Of a stretch of 64,000 nucleotides of DNA, positions 1 to 16,302 are shown in pieces. The translations under genes and the position numbers were made by a program. The stretch comes from Geosiphon pyriformis (lineage: Eukaryota > Glomeromycota > Glomeromycetes > Archaeosporales > Geosiphonaceae), in contig JAAOMT010000031.1 in NCBI GenBank assembly GCA_016748015.1, forward strand, positions 248,001 to 312,000. Direction: 5' to 3'. The stretch's first letter is position 1. Every line of letters starts with the position of its first letter. The notes beneath the pieces were generated by a model that was given only the letters and a program-made list of their open reading frames with translations, searched no databases and was not told the DNA's origin.

Positions 1-172
1 TTGGATTTTAGTCTTTGAGTCGTTATAAGTGTGTAGTGTTGCCTTGTCTGGCCTGAGTGGCTAGCCATATGTAGTAAGTGTGTGAGCTGCATTTAGTCTG
101 GGCTTCTTAGTTTGGCTCTGTATATTAGACAGCAGTTGGACTTTACTCATAAAATACATAAAAAAAAAAAAT
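1..172 (+). mobile_element. 3' end of a LINE (copy L0)
   Basis: This is the 3' terminal part of a non-LTR retrotransposon, cut by the window edge. It shares the words GGCCTGAGTGGCT and a following (T)CA(C/T)ATGT-type block with the 3' ends at 8005-8143 and 27943-28076. It also ends in an A-run (about 160-172) after ACTCATAAAATACAT. No coding sequence can be assigned inside the window. The call rests on shared 3' UTR sequence plus the poly(A) tail. Confidence 0.75.
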
Positions 173-3100
173 TAATAACTATAATAATAAAAATAATCTT
201 AATTTGTTTTTAAAATTTGGTAAATTGTTGTTACAATAATTAAATTAATTTAAAAAATAAGTCACTAGTCCAAAAATTATTATGTACAATAACTAAAAAA
301 AAAGACAAAAAAACAATTTGCACTTATAATTTGTTTTTAAAAACTGTAAGCTATGAAATAAGTACTTTTTTTTTGGCAAAAAATAAGCCAGTTAAAGACA
401 ATTAGCATTTAAAATAGACTTTTTATAAATCTTTCTTAAAGCAAGAATAACAGTTTTAGTAATATTATATTTAAAAACAAAATGTTCAAAACATCTATAT
501 TTTTTACAATAAATTAAACTCAACCTAATTTAAAAAAGATTTACACTACTAAAAATTGATTTTATGTAAAAAACTGAATCCAAATTTTTTTTTAACATAA
601 AACTAATTACAACACATTAAATTTTATTGCCAATAATAAAAAAATAATTAATTATACAGGTTTTTTTACTAGTTTTTTTTACTAAAGCACTAAGATTATG
701 AACAGATATTTTTACAAACAAAATAAACAAAAATGCCTTAAATTAGTCCCTAAACATTTAGATATTATGATTATCTACAGTTTTAGTTACATATATCGAA
801 TTTTTAATAACTAAAAAAAACTATTTTGCTATTAGATTATTTGTTTAGCCTAATTTAGCAAATTTTATTATAGCTTTTTGTTATAGCCTAATTAGTTGTA
901 ATTAAATTGATGTTATTTGTTTATACTTAGCTATTACAATAATTATTATATTTTTAGGCATATATATAAAGATTTTATTAATAATCATAGTCTAATCTAA
1001 ACAAAATTTTTGTTTTTTAAGATTATTGTTTACAATAATACTATTTTTTTTAGCCAATGCTATAGATTTTTTCATGTTCTTTTTTAAAATAAATATAAAT
1101 TTAATAATTTTTTTAAATTTTAAAAAAATAGTGGTTTTTCCAAAACTATTAACTTTAGAGAAATTTTTTTTAATAGTCTGAGTTTTTATAATCTTAAAAT
1201 TAATTTATTTTTTGTTTAAAAATATATTGAAAAAAGATAGAAGAAATTTATTATTATTTTTCATATCAAAATAAAAAAAACTACAAAAAGAATCATAATT
1301 TAAACCAGTATTTACTTTTTTGGTTTTAAAAATAATAGCTGTCAAATTCAGAATTAGACTTGATTAAAAAATGTTTAATATTATCAAAAGAAAACTTTTT
1401 TTTTTGAAAAAAAAATCATTAAAGAAACTGTAAAAATCTTTTTTAGATGTTTTTTTTTTAAATATGTTACTGTTTAAAACTGCTTCTAAATTTACAATGA
1501 AAGAGTTATTTGCTTATAAAATATTGAAAAAAAAACAATAAAAAAAACAATAAACTTTTTTTAAAAAAATATGTTTTTTGAAAAATTTTAAACATAAAAA
1601 AAAAAGAAGTTTTTTTTAATTAATTTATACTATTTAATAAAATAAACAATATTTATGCTGGAAAAATTTTATAAATTACTATTTATTTTATTAAAATTTA
1701 TTTATTGTTAAAAAATGTTAATAATATTATTTTAATACTTTTAAACAATATTAAAACAATGATTTTTGATAATTATTGACAAAATATTAATTTTTATTTT
1801 TTTTATTGTATTTTATTTTGTATTACTAATTAATTAAAAAAATAATAAAATTATAACATTAAAAATAAACATAAATTAATTTATTAAATTGTTTATAAGA
1901 AAAATAATAAATGTTAGAATAAACTAATTATTATATTAAAAAAATTAAACATTAAATATTATTAACTATTATTAAAAATTTTTGTCTATTATATATTAAA
2001 ATTTTTAAATTAATTAACAAATTTAAAATATTAGTTTACAAATTTATACATTATAAAACTATTTGTAAAAATATAAATAAAAATAGTTAAAAAAAACAAT
2101 AATAATTAAATAATAAAATTTAATATTAACAAATTAATATTTAAAATGTTTAAAAACAATTACAAACTAGAATCAAAACTTAAAAAAACAAAAAAATATA
2201 TTTAAAACCAAATAATTTAAATTTTAATATTTAAAATAGTATTAATAATTAGAAGTTTTTTATTTAATATTTTTTTAATTATAATTTCCAGATTTTTATA
2301 AAAATAAAAATCACATATTTTAACTGATTAATAGAATTAAAATAATAAAAGATAAAACAAATATAACTATAAACTTGAAAAACCAATTTATAAATTTTAA
2401 AAATTATGTAATTAAAAAAAATTATCTAATTTAATCTTAAAAATATTATAAAAAACAAATTTTTTTTTGATTAACTATAAAAAAATCTAAAAACTATTTT
2501 TTTTTATCAATACAAATTAATAAATAAAAACAGTATTAAAAACAAAAAAATTTTTAAAATAAATAATAACATATTATTATAAATTAATAGACTTTAATTT
2601 ACTAAATATACTTAAAATTTTTAATATTATTAAAAATAGTACCAAAAAAATATTATAAAAAATAACAAAAAAAGCTAAAAAATTAGCAAATATTACAAAA
2701 AACTTTATAATCTTTAAAGTTAATAAAAAAAATTAATAAATTTAATTTATAAAATAATATTTAAAAAACTTAAAATATAAACTTTATATAAAAAAATCTA
2801 ATATTGTCTTTAATAATTAATTTAAATTCAAAAAAATCATGCAAAAATTAGAATATAATCTTAATATTTTATTAAATATTAAAATAAAAATTAATAATTT
2901 AAAAAATTTTAACAATTAGTAAATATTTTTTAAATATTATTTAATATAATATTATTAAAAAACAAAAAAAATTCAGTTTTTAATTAGTTTAATTTTTAAA
3001 ATTAAATAATTTAATAAGTTAATTGGCTAAAAATACATGCAAAAATATAATGTGTTTTGTTTTTAAAATTAGTAAAAATTAGTTAAAAACCAATATATTA

Positions 3101-3924
3101 GATAATATAAATTAATTTAAATCAAGATTAACTAATGTGTTTTTATTATTTTTATTTAAAATAAAAGATTTTTTTATTTATAATTACAATAAAACTAAAT
3201 ATTATCATTGGTATAAATAATATAAACTGGTAAAAAAATAAAAAAAAAACAGAAAAAACCAAAGTTTTATTTTTTATAAGAAAAAAAATTAAGTTTAAAA
3301 CAAAAAATTAATATTAAAAACACCAAAAAAAAGTTTAACACTTTAATAATATTTTTATCTATTATATTAAAGAATTAAAAAAGATCATTTTTTGGTTGTT
3401 TTAACTTTTTATTTAAGTAACAATAAAAAAAAACGAAAAAAATAACTTAATTACTAATTTTTTATTAAATATTTTAGAGCTTTTAGAAAAAAAGTGGTTT
3501 AAAATTAACGAAAAATTAATTAACTATTATTTTATTTAAAAAATATGATTTTATAGAATATTATTAAATAATTTTTATATTTATAAATATTTTATTAATA
3601 AAAATACTAATTGCTTTAGAAAATAAAAGAATTACAAATTTTTTACTTTTTGTTCTAATTATAATTATAAAAATATAAAAAAAAGCTTTATTGTAATTAT
3701 AAAAATAAGTTTTTATTTATTAATAATAAAAAAATGATTTATTATAAATAACAAAAATATAGAATTTTTTATTTAGCAATAATATTAACTTAATTATATT
3801 TTTTTTAAATTATTATAATACAAATTTTTTAATATTTTTTCTATTTTAACTAAAAGTTTTAAGCTAATTATATACAATAATAATATTAATAATTTTATTA
3901 TTATTGTTTTAACTATAAAATTGT
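173..3924. other. Very AT-rich desert, no gene seen
   Basis: Roughly 3.7 kb made almost only of A and T, with dense stops in all frames and no credible coding sequence. Short words near 3385-3495 recur around 60945-61050, so at least part is old repeat. It may be TE sequence decayed beyond recognition, as the partly decayed LINE copy at 59375-60395 suggests. Confidence 0.7.
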
Positions 3925-6900
3925 TAACGCAATAGTGGAATGCAGTGTTCTGGATGTTGGTGAATTCTTTGATACTAATCACTAATCTATTTTTGTATCA
4001 GTCAGTTTGGGTGGTTTGCTGAACACACATCTTTGTTCACTTCATAAACAAGCCAACAAGGACCATTGGAAGTATAACTTCAAAAATACTAATACTGCTT
4101 TATGGTTAAAATTCAGGGAGGTGATGGTGATAAACGCTGCTATATTTTCTGATGACTTTATGACTGCCAATGAGCTTTCGGATTTGGATTCTATGTGGGA
4201 TGTTATTCATAAGACAATGTGCTTTTTGGCAAATGAAGTTTTCAAAAAAAAATGGTTTAAGGAATATGATAGAGTTTTCACCAAGAGTTTATCCAAGTTT
4301 CACAAGCTGGAACTTCTGGTATTTAAATTAGTTAGGGCCTTCTGCTCAGTTAATAATGACAATTTTGTCTTATTGCTCAATACTTGGGAGGTACTCGATT
4401 CCGACAATGCAGTTGTGATTAGGTCTCTCTTTCTTTCTGATTCATTCTTTAATATCATTTATTCAGTTTTATCCAAAGTCAGGAAATCTTATCGTGCTTC
4501 AAAGTTGTTAGAATCTAAACGAGCCGAAGAATCTCAAATCAGATCTGCTATTGAGAAGAGGATGGAAAGCTTTGTGTGTAACAAGTGTCACACTATCCGA
4601 AGTGTTTTGAAAAGGCCTTTTCACAAGGTGGTCTTGGATCATTTGGTCATAGGTGATGAGCTAATTTTGGAACCAGACCCTGTTAAATCTAAAGTGGATA
4701 AAATTATGGAAGGTTGGACTCGAAAATGCAGTATGGTTCTTGATATTTCAGAAGACTGGTTTCGTCAATATCAGTCTTTAGACCATGTTTTTGATGGTGC
4801 TTTTTCTGATGTCATGGCCTGTGTGAGTTTTAATGAGCTGTTTGGTGTGGTTTCTAACCTGCCTGATGGCAAAGCTGCTGGTTTGTTAGGCATCTCCAAT
4901 GAACTTTGGAAACATTGTGACATTTCGGTTCTTGGTATGTTCTTGGTGCTTATTAACTTTTGTCTTTCTGGTGAATCTGTGCCTGGAGTCTAAAAGAAGG
5001 CTTGGGTTTCGATGATTCCCAAACCTTATAATTGGGAGAGCACACTCACAAACACTTGTCCTATTGCTTTAATTGAAACAACTTAGAAAATTCTGTCCAA
5101 AATTCTCTCTGATAGGATTTCTTTGGCTTGTAGCAAGTTTGATGTTTTTTATGGGGACAATTTTTCAGTGCTCAAGGGCACTACGACTCAGTTTCCCATT
5201 TTTGCAATTGGTTCGGTGGTTAAGGATACTTTTGAGAAAAACTGAGAGCTCTGGCTGGTTTTTTAAGACATGCGAAAGACATATAACTCAGTTGGTTGAG
5301 ATCATCTTAGGAAGAGTTTAATTAGAATCAAAATATATAGCAAGTTTATTCGGTTTTTTGGGGGTATTCATGGCGGTCATACCAACTGGGTAATGACCAA
5401 TTTTGGGTTGACAGATGGTTATTGTGTGCATAATGACTTGGACCAGGGAGAGGTGTTTTCATTTCTTCTTTGGCATATATTTTATTATCTTCTTTTGTGC
5501 AAAGTCAAGAGACAAGAAAGTGTGTGTGGTTACAGGCTGAATTCTTATTATGTTGTTAAGACAGGCCATGTGGAGTCTCAAGCTGGGTCAACATCTTTTT
5601 TTGCTGCTGGTGTTTTCATGGATGATACAATCTGGGTTGGTAGCAGTCAGGTTGCGACACAACACATTCTCAATATTGCCAGTGAGTTCTTTTGGATCAA
5701 TAACATTTCTATCAACAATGATAAAACAGTGGCCATTTCCATTAACTGCAGAGTTGTGAATTCTTCTTTATTAATTAGTGGTGCTCCTATTTTGATAACC
5801 AAAAAAGGAAAATCTTATCATTACTTAGGCATTTTTCTCTCGACTGAGGACTTGTTACAACCCAGTTTGGCCAAAGCTCATTTAGATGTCCGGTTTTTTG
5901 CCAATCTTGTGCTGAAGAAAGCTATCTCTAACAAACAGTTTTCATATCTGGTTTCAGCAGTTTTTTATCCTATTATCAGTTATAGAATTCAGTTTAGCTT
6001 TGTCCCTCTTAATGTTTGTAGTAAATGGGATGCCTTGATTTGCAAGAGTCTCAAATTCAAAGCTGGACTGCCCTGGGATTTCCCTAATGATGCACTCCAT
6101 CACCCATCCCTTTATGGTTTAAAAACTTTTGAACAAATTCAAGCTAAATGCAAGTCAGCATCTGTGATGTGTTTTGCCAATTCTGGTGAAATTTTGGGAT
6201 GTCTGTTTCTTCATAGGTCTCATGAATTACAGGTTTTAAGCTAGCATCCTATTCATCTTTTGGTGTTCTCGGCTCATCTGAAAATTAGCCTCACAAACAA
6301 TTTTTTGGTAGATGTTGTTCATATATTTAGAGATTGTGGTTTATCTTTAAGCAGTGCGGGACCCAGTGCATTCTAGTTTTGTGATGGTACTCCCATGTCT
6401 TTGGTGCTTGATGAGTTGAATTTTTCCAGGTGTTTTCCTTCACTTTGACAGTATGGTGTTGCCTTTGTGGAACAATTATGTGGCCGTGAGGGTGGTGTTT
6501 TTGAATGGGTAACCTTTAAGCGTTGGAAAAGGCTGGATCCACGTGGCCCCATTTCTGATTGGTTCGTCTTGTCTATTAAATTTCTGGGTAATATGGTAGT
6601 TTCTTCTATGCGAAATCTATTGATGGGGGGTGCTGATGTCTTTAATGTTTTGAATTTCATTGAGTTTGGTTTGTAATTGCTTATCTGGTCTGGGTGCTGG
6701 CTGCATCTTAGTGTATACAGACAGTTCTTTGTCTGGCTTGGAGTCTGTTAACATGAGGTCTGGTGTGGTGGTTTTCTTTGATAACATTAACATGGATATG
6801 GGAGTCAAGATTTCTGGTTTGATGTCATCTACACTAGCAGAATTGCAGATGATAGCACTTGCCCTCGAGTGTGTTCCAGTGTTTAGTAGTGTTAGTTTGT

Positions 6901-8004
6901 TCTTGGACAGTCAAGTGGTGTTGGATGCTTGCAGATCTGAATTAAGTGTGTCTCATCCAGATTTCTATAATCGCTGCTGGATAAAATGCTGTTATATTGC
7001 AAATTTTGTATGCTCGAAAAGACTGAAAATCACCTGGCATAAAGTTAAAAGCCATTCTGGTAATTTTGGCAATAACCATGCTGATGAGCTGGCTGGCCAT
7101 GCTGTTTTCTCTAATTTGATTCTTCCCTCTCCCCCCCCTCTGGTTGAATGAAAGATACATCTTGGCTGGTGGTGATATTGTTTCAGGTAATTCTAGACAT
7201 TTTGTTCACAATATTTTTTGTTCTATTCATTGTCTGCACTGGGAATATGGTTTAGGTACCACTGTTGTCACTCAAGATTTGTTGGTGGACATTGATTAAC
7301 GGAGATCTGCCTTTGTCTGGCATCCTGATTCGCATATGGCTGCTGGTTCTACTAGTAAACATACTGCTGGTATTTACACATATTTCATAAAAGCTTTACA
7401 TCGCAGGCTGCCTGTCGCTGTTCACAAACGCCTTTATAATAGAAGTTACCCAAGTGTGATCTGCTTATTTTGTGGCTGTGTGGAGGTTTCTGACCATGTC
7501 TTTTTCTGTGAAGCTGATGCTGCTATTCGTATTCGTCTTCTGGAGGATTATGCAACAATTTAGAAGAATATTTCTAGCCTTTGTCATTCCACTTTTAGTG
7601 TGTCACAATTTTTGTCCTCTTGTGTTTTGAATACTTTGTTCCATATTGCCTTGTGCAAAGAATTTGTTTTTAAGGAGTGGTTTCATGAAGCAGTCTCCGT
7701 GTTTGGTGATTTTAAGAATGCTGGTGTGAAGGTTGTGAACTTTGTGCGTGCTCTGTGTCTTGCTTTTAGGGATGAGATTTGGTCGGTCCATGCTAAGCAT
7801 CATGCCTTTATTGAAAAGCGTAATTTGATCCCTTATGACAGTTCTATGCCTGATTTTAAATCTGGCCTATCTTTTATTTACTCTGCTGGGGTTATCAAAT
7901 TGTTGGGTATTGATGTAGCCTTAGGTGTTAGTTTCGGTTTTTGTAGGTTTAGTTTGTTTATTTCTGATGCTTTTGATGTGGTTTCTATTAGTATAAGTGC
8001 TTAA
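3925..8004 (+). pseudogene. LINE ORF2: endonuclease C-term, RT, RNase H, zf-RVT (broken)
   Basis: Remains of the LINE replication protein. One frame can be followed from about 3930 to 6676 through stops at 3985, 4991, 5081 and others; it then shifts near 6676 and again near 7150-7330. The RT catalytic motif FMDDT is at about 5615-5630. RNase H (about 6693-7130) keeps its acidic set: VYTDSS, STLAELQ, FLDSQ and NNHADELA. The C-terminal zinc finger reads CLFCGC...DHVFFC (about 7470-7510), the zf-RVT pattern seen in plant and fungal LINEs. Many stops are one transition from CAA, CAG, CGA or TGG. It cannot make a full protein as read and would need functional copies elsewhere. Confidence 0.88.
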
Positions 8005-8143
8005 TGTTGTCTTGATTGGCCTGAGTGGCTGGTCACATGTGGAAAATGCATGATTCGCACCTAATTTAGATCAATTATTTGATGTATTTCATTAGGTAGC
8101 ATTTGGATTTCACTCAATAAACGTAATAAAAAAAAAAAAAAAA
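3925..8143 (+). mobile_element. 5'-truncated LINE with RNase H (copy L1)
   Basis: A non-LTR retrotransposon copy. It starts inside the C-terminal part of the endonuclease domain, runs through reverse transcriptase, RNase H and a C-terminal zinc finger, then a 3' UTR of about 115 bp and a poly(A) run (8128-8143). The sequence changes sharply from AT desert to about 40% GC near 3925, consistent with 5' truncation during target-primed reverse transcription. The RNase H domain and architecture place it with I/R1-type LINEs. No flanking target duplication could be recognised. Confidence 0.88.
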
Positions 8144-9119
8144 AATTTAAAAATTATTAATAATACAATTAATTTTAATTTCAATATTAAAAAATATTGT
8201 TATGTATAAATATTTAAAAATTTTTAATATTTAATGCACAGAATTATTTATTAACTTGATATTTTACACCTTAATTTTTTAAAAAAAGTGGATTTTTGGA
8301 TAACAACCATATTAAATAGTTTTTGTTTTCAAATATTGTCTTGTTTATAATTGTATTAATTTGGCATATTATAGCTTACAGTTTAATAATGATGTAACTA
8401 TTGTACTAGCCTTAATTTTTTCTGATACAATTAATCAAAGATATTGTGTAATATAAAGTCAGATATTAGAAATTTAAGTTTTGATTTCTGCTCTAAAGTT
8501 TTTAGTAAAAAACAATAATCATTTTCATTAGAGAAATTATAAACAATTTCGTTATTATTAGTAGAAATGAATTTGTTATCATGTAAATTACTTTTTACAT
8601 AATTATTTTGGTTTGTAACCTAAAGAAAAAAATAATAAATTTATTTAACCATAAGATGTGGATAAATTGATGGTTGGAATAAAATACGTTTCAATTTTTG
8701 CAGGACCTTCGCACTCAATTTTATTGCTCGATTTTTATTATTTAACAGTTCTGATATAGACTGCTTTGCAATTAAAGGTTTTAAAATCAGTTGGTTATAT
8801 AGCTGCTTGAAGCATAATTAAAAACCAATTATGCAATTCTTGGTCAAATATTTTGTTATTCCAATATTTATCTAACTCCACTTTTAAAATTATTAAATTA
8901 GATTTTAAATACTCGAAAATATTGCTTACCATTCTCGTGGCATAGATGTATTGTATTACAATTTAAAATGATTTGAAATCATATGACTCAATCCACTACC
9001 CTTGCTTTGGATTAGAGAATGAGCGGTAATGTTTAAATTGGGAAATTATAGTTAGTGATTTTCGCACAAACTTGATAATTTTATATAAATAGTAAAAGAA
9101 GCAACATAGACTTACCAAA
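8144..9119. other. Intergenic, upstream of copine; possible minus-strand remnant
   Basis: AT-rich sequence between the LINE poly(A) and the copine start. No complete gene is visible. On the minus strand around 8880-8780 an open stretch of about 30 codons contains KYWNNKIFDQELHNW before a stop. It could be a decayed exon of an unknown gene or transposon; I do not recognise it. The promoter of the copine gene should lie in the last few hundred bases, but no specific element stands out. Confidence 0.4.
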
Positions 9120-11813
<2,694 letters not shown>

Positions 11814-12174
11814 TATTTCCGATTATTGTCACACAAACTTGAGATATACGCAACAAAATCAGAAAAAATCAACATAAAAGGCCACGAAAATTTGAGGTTT
11901 TCAGATTTTAGCAACTTTTTATTCAATAATGGGTTCATAATATTTTCAATCATCGTTTTCCCTTTTCAACTGTTTGGCACTAGTAATATTGTTGAAATTA
12001 ATATAGAATTATTATTATTATTATTATTATTTATTAAAAATAAAATATTTTATATATTTAATAAATGCCAAGTATTTTGTAAGAAAACTAATTTTTAATT
12101 TTTAAGACAATTAAAAAGCTTTTATTTCTTAGTTTGTAAATTTCATGTTCACAACTAAAAACTATTTTTTATAA
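11814..12174. other. Copine 3' flank
   Basis: AT-rich sequence between the copine stop and the TA target site of the pogo element. Contains an ATT trinucleotide run near 12010-12030. No other feature seen. Confidence 0.6.
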
Positions 12175-12176
12175 TA

Positions 12177-12200
12177 CAGTCAGACCTCAATAAAAGAACC
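12177..12200 (+). repeat. Left TIR of pogo element
   Basis: Outer CAGTCAGACCTCAATAAA matches the reverse complement of the right end (CAGTCAAACCTATAAAAA). TA precedes it. Confidence 0.85.
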
Positions 12201-12584
12201 CTCGATAAAAGAACAACCTCTTACAAGAACATTTTTTTATAGAACCAATTGATTAATTAACAATTTTCCCTTTATATAAGAACAATCTATAAAGGAACAA
12301 GAACATAATTTTATCAAACATTTATTCGAAATTTACCTTCATATAAGAACAAATATCACGTGCTAGATGTTAATTGGTAATTGGGAAAAGAGTTAGAACG
12401 TATTGAATTGATTTCATCCTAACTTTCTTTTAAATCGATTTACATTGGACTTACTCTTTTTGATCTTGTCTGTTTTCACGTACAGCTACTTAGTTCCTAT
12501 TATATTCCAATTTAGGCTTGCTAAAACCAAATCTAATATTATCATTATAGGCATATTTTCTAACAGACTTGCTAAATTATCACA

Positions 12585-14260
12585 ATGTCAGAACCTTTAT
12601 TCAAAAAACAAAAACGAGCAGCAGTTAATGATGCTCTTCGTAAAGAAATTTGTCAATATTCCAAAAATCACTATGGCACGAAACATGATGATATTGTAGC
12701 TTACTTCAATCATAAATATCCAGAACTTCATATTTCTCGTCCAACTGTCTCCAAGATNNNNNNNNNNNNNNNNNNNNNNNNNNNNNNNNNNNNNNNNNNN
12801 NNNNNNNNNNNNNNNNNNNNNNNNNNNNNNNNNNNNNNNNNNNNNNNNNNNNNNNNNNNNNNNNNNNNNNNNNNNNNNNNNNNNNNNNNNNNNNNNNNNN
12901 NNNNNNNNNNNNNNNNNNNNNNNNNNNNNNNNNNNNNNNNNNNNNNNNNNNAAAAACGAAACCAGTTACGTGTTTACCGATTTCATGGTGAAGCAGGAAG
13001 TGTATCAACTGAAAGTTTACCAGAAGAACGAAGAAAATTAAAAACCATTATATCCGAATTTGATCCTGCTGACATATATAATGCTGATGAAACAGGATTA
13101 TTTTTTCGTATGGGACCAAATCAAACACTTGCAAAATGTCGAAATGCAGGAAAAAAATTGGTATATTATATTTACTAATTGTTATTGTTATATATTATTG
13201 TTATATTAAATTAATTGGGTTTTTTACAGGATAAATCTCAGATTACAATTCTTCTTGCTACAAATTCAACTAGATCTCACAAATTGCAGCATTTAGTAAT
13301 TGGACATGCAAAAAATCCAAGATGCTTTAAAGGAATTAATACTTCCAACCTACCTGTAATTTACAAATTCAATTCCAAAGCATGGATGCACTCAGATATA
13401 TGGAAAGCATGGCTCAAATATATAAATGAAGACTTTCGAATTCAAAATCGGCATATATTACTTTTGGCTGATAATGCAACTTCTCATCATACTCAAATCG
13501 GGGAAGATTCATTCCAATTAACCAATATTACTTTGCACTATTTTCCTCCAAATACAACATCACATCTTCAACCAATGGATGCTGGCATTATCAAATCTTT
13601 CAAAGGCAAATATAAGCATTTATATTGTCAACATATTTTACATCAATTTGAACAAAAAATTAATATTGAACAGTTAAGTAATATAATATATACAGTATTA
13701 TTATCGTTATATATTATATAATTTTATCTAATATTAATTTATTTTTTAGAAATAAATTAAACATAAAACAAGCAATTGATTATGTTGTTCAATCATGGTT
13801 TCAAGTAACACCTGTTACAATTCAAAACTGTTGGCAAAAAACGGATATTCTTTTCTATAATCAAGAATTAGAAATTCAAGAACCCGAAACATCAATTGCT
13901 ATGGATATATTCAACAATTTACCATCAAATGCACAACAATTGGTCAAAAATCTCGAAGATTATACTGTAGCAGTTGATGAATTATTGGCAACTGAAAATA
14001 TTCTTGATGATAATGAAATTGTAGATATGGTTTTAGCCGATGCTCAAATTGAAACCAATACAATTAATGACTCGGAAGAAGAATTAGAAGAATCTCCACC
14101 TGCTATTATTACAATTACAGAAGCATATGAAGCATTAAAAAAGGTAATTAGATTTGAAGAGCAATTAGCAGAAGAAAATTTTAGTATAGAAAACCAAAAT
14201 TTACTTAGAAAAAAATTATATGAATACGAAAAAATGAAGAAAATTCTAAAAAACTGGTAA
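12585..14260 (+). CDS. pogo/Tigger transposase (CENP-B-like DDE)
   Basis: Catalyses excision and TA-targeted reinsertion of the element. Exon 1 (12585-13160) begins MSEPLFKKQKRAAVNDALRK, the start of the HTH/CENP-B DNA-binding region; the rest of that region falls in the N gap 12758-12951. Intron 1 is 13161-13229 (GT-AG, frame kept). Exon 2 begins at 13230. The catalytic acidic triad is visible as YNADETGLF, LLLADNATSHH and LQPMDAGIIKSF, the DDE_1 pattern. Intron 2 is about 13678-13749 (gtaatat...ttttag), but the strict GT-AG join is one base out of frame, so there is a one-base deletion, a sequencing error or an unusual donor. Exon 3 runs to 14260 and ends in a lysine-rich tail. Product is about 500 aa if the N gap length is right. 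Confidence 0.85.
12758..12951. other. Assembly gap (194 N)
   Basis: Run of Ns inside transposase exon 1. The reading frame on the two sides agrees even though 194 is not a multiple of three in isolation; the codons at the edges are partial. The true sequence is unknown. Confidence 0.99.
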
Positions 14261-14395
14261 CAATTAATCAATATTTTAATAATAATAATAATAATAATTA
14301 ATTGATTTAATAAATAAATATAGTTTATTTGATAATAATTATAAAACTCTATAATAAAACACCTCTAAAATAGAACATAATTTGCATGTTTCAAC

Positions 14396-14419
14396 TGTGT
14401 TTTTTTATAGGTTTGACTG
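14396..14419 (-). repeat. Right TIR of pogo element
   Basis: TTTTTTATAGGTTTGACTG reads on the minus strand as CAGTCAAACCTATAAAAAA, pairing with the left TIR. TA follows outside. Confidence 0.85.
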
Positions 14420-14421
14420 TA

Positions 14422-16302
14422 TATTTAAGAAAACAATTAAACAAAATGTTATTTTAAAATATATATTTTTTATTTAAGCAATATTTTAAAAATATTTTAA
14501 TATTATTACAACTATTATTAAAAGTTTTGATCTTTTTAAAAACAAAATTACTATTTTTTGGTTGTTAATATTATTATTTTTTAAATAACCAAAAAATAAA
14601 TAATCAAATTTAATAATAAGTATTTTTTCTTTTGGCATTTTTTAAAACATTAATTTTGTGTTTTTTAATTTTATTATGCTTTTTTAAAACCAGTTTTTAT
14701 TTAATATGAATTTTTTTATTAATTTTAATAATAGCAACAAATTTTGATTTAGTTATAAATAACTGTATTTTTTAATTTAAACAATAAATATAATTTTTTT
14801 TTTTAATTTGTATTGTTAGAATTAATCCGAAAAGTATTTACTTATTCTTATAATTTATTGAATAAAAAAATGATTAAAAAGCACAATAATATTTGTTATT
14901 AATTCTAAAAATTACTAAATAAAACATAGAATAATAATAACAATATTATTTTATTAATAATTATAAATTAATTTTTTATTTTCAAATTTTCCAAAAAAGA
15001 TTAAACAATTGTGATTTTGAAACTAATTACATATATCAAATTTTTACAAATTTAATTTGTTTTTTTGATTAAATTTTTTTTTAATTATTATTATTATTCT
15101 TAATAGTTTTTTTTTTGCTATTTGTTAACTCATTATTCAAATTTGTAACATTATTATAAAGTTTCAAATAACTTTAAATTTTTTATTATTAAATGCTTTA
15201 CAAGTAAAGCCCAACTGAACTTTAAAACTATGCTTTAATTTTATATCATTTTATTAATTATAAAAAACAAATATTAAACTTTTTTAAAACTAATTTAATT
15301 AATTTTTTGTATAATTATAATATTTTTTAAATTAATAATATAATTGTTTAAATACATTTTTTATTTTTTATTTTTATTTTTAATTATTGTTAGAAATATA
15401 TTATTGTTATTTATAAGTTTAAAAATGTTTTTAATACTGTTATTATTAAAACTAATATTTTAAAAAGTTGTGTTTAATAGAAAATTTTTTAAGTATTAGT
15501 ATTATAATAAGTATTAATATTTAAATTATTTGGCTTTTAATTACAAAACTGTTTTTTTTTGATTTATTAAAGCTTTTTTTAAAGTTTTTGTTATATTTAA
15601 GATTTTTGTAAATTATTTTACCAGTTTAATGTTTATATTAAAGTTATTGCTTTATTAATAAAGTTTAATATTACAATTTATAATAACAAATTACTTTTAA
15701 ATTAAATTTTTTAAAAGCTTAATTGTTAAGTTGATTTAATTAGTGGAATTTGTAATTAAGTTTATTAATATCATAATAACATGATCTTTTTTTAATTAAT
15801 AAAAAGTTTATTTTTATAGTAAAAATTGAACAATATTGTTTTTATTTAGAAATTCAGATCAAGAACTTTGGCTAAAATTTTGGTTTTTGCAAAAAAGTTT
15901 TATTAATTTCAGAAATAAATTCGAAATTTTTTTTTAAGTAATAATTTTTTGGTTTATATAAAAGCTTTAAACCAAAAAATTAGCAAATTTATTAAGAGTA
16001 ATTTAAATTTATATTATATAATTAAAATATATATTAAGAATTTATTTATAATGTTTAACATAATATAAGTCTAGATACCTGTTTACATATAGAAAGCATA
16101 ACTTATTCAGCAAAGTTATAATTAAAATCAAAGTAATTAAAGGATACAGATTAGCAAAGGCAGCTAGCAAATAGCGCTGTTAATTATGTAACCAGAGGAT
16201 TATATAATTACAACTGTCATAAATAAGTATTAGGAACTACACCAAAAGCATAAATAAAACTAAGCACGCAAAAATAAAGATGTGATACTTATTTACAATT
16301 TA
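14422..16302. other. AT-rich desert, no gene seen
   Basis: Very AT-rich with poly-T and poly-A tracts, no sustained reading frame and no recognisable repeat end. The last 250 bases (from about 16060) are less extreme but hold nothing I can identify. Confidence 0.6.

Larger units (their letters stand above)
12177..14419 (+). mobile_element. pogo/Tigger-type DNA transposon with TIRs and TA duplication
   Basis: A cut-and-paste transposon of about 2.24 kb. The left end begins CAGTCAGACCTCAATAAAAG and the right end, read inward on the minus strand, begins CAGTCAAACCTATAAAA. TA lies directly outside both ends (12175-12176 and 14420-14421), the Tc1/mariner superfamily target duplication. The interior encodes one spliced DDE transposase. 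Coding damage is slight compared with the gypsy and LINE copies, so this is one of the younger insertions. 194 bases are Ns, so intactness cannot be fully judged. Confidence 0.92.

Noticed and set aside
5073-5321. 82-codon plus-strand open frame inside the LINE
   Set aside because: Overlaps the recognisable RT frame in another register; the RT frame has family similarity, this one has none.
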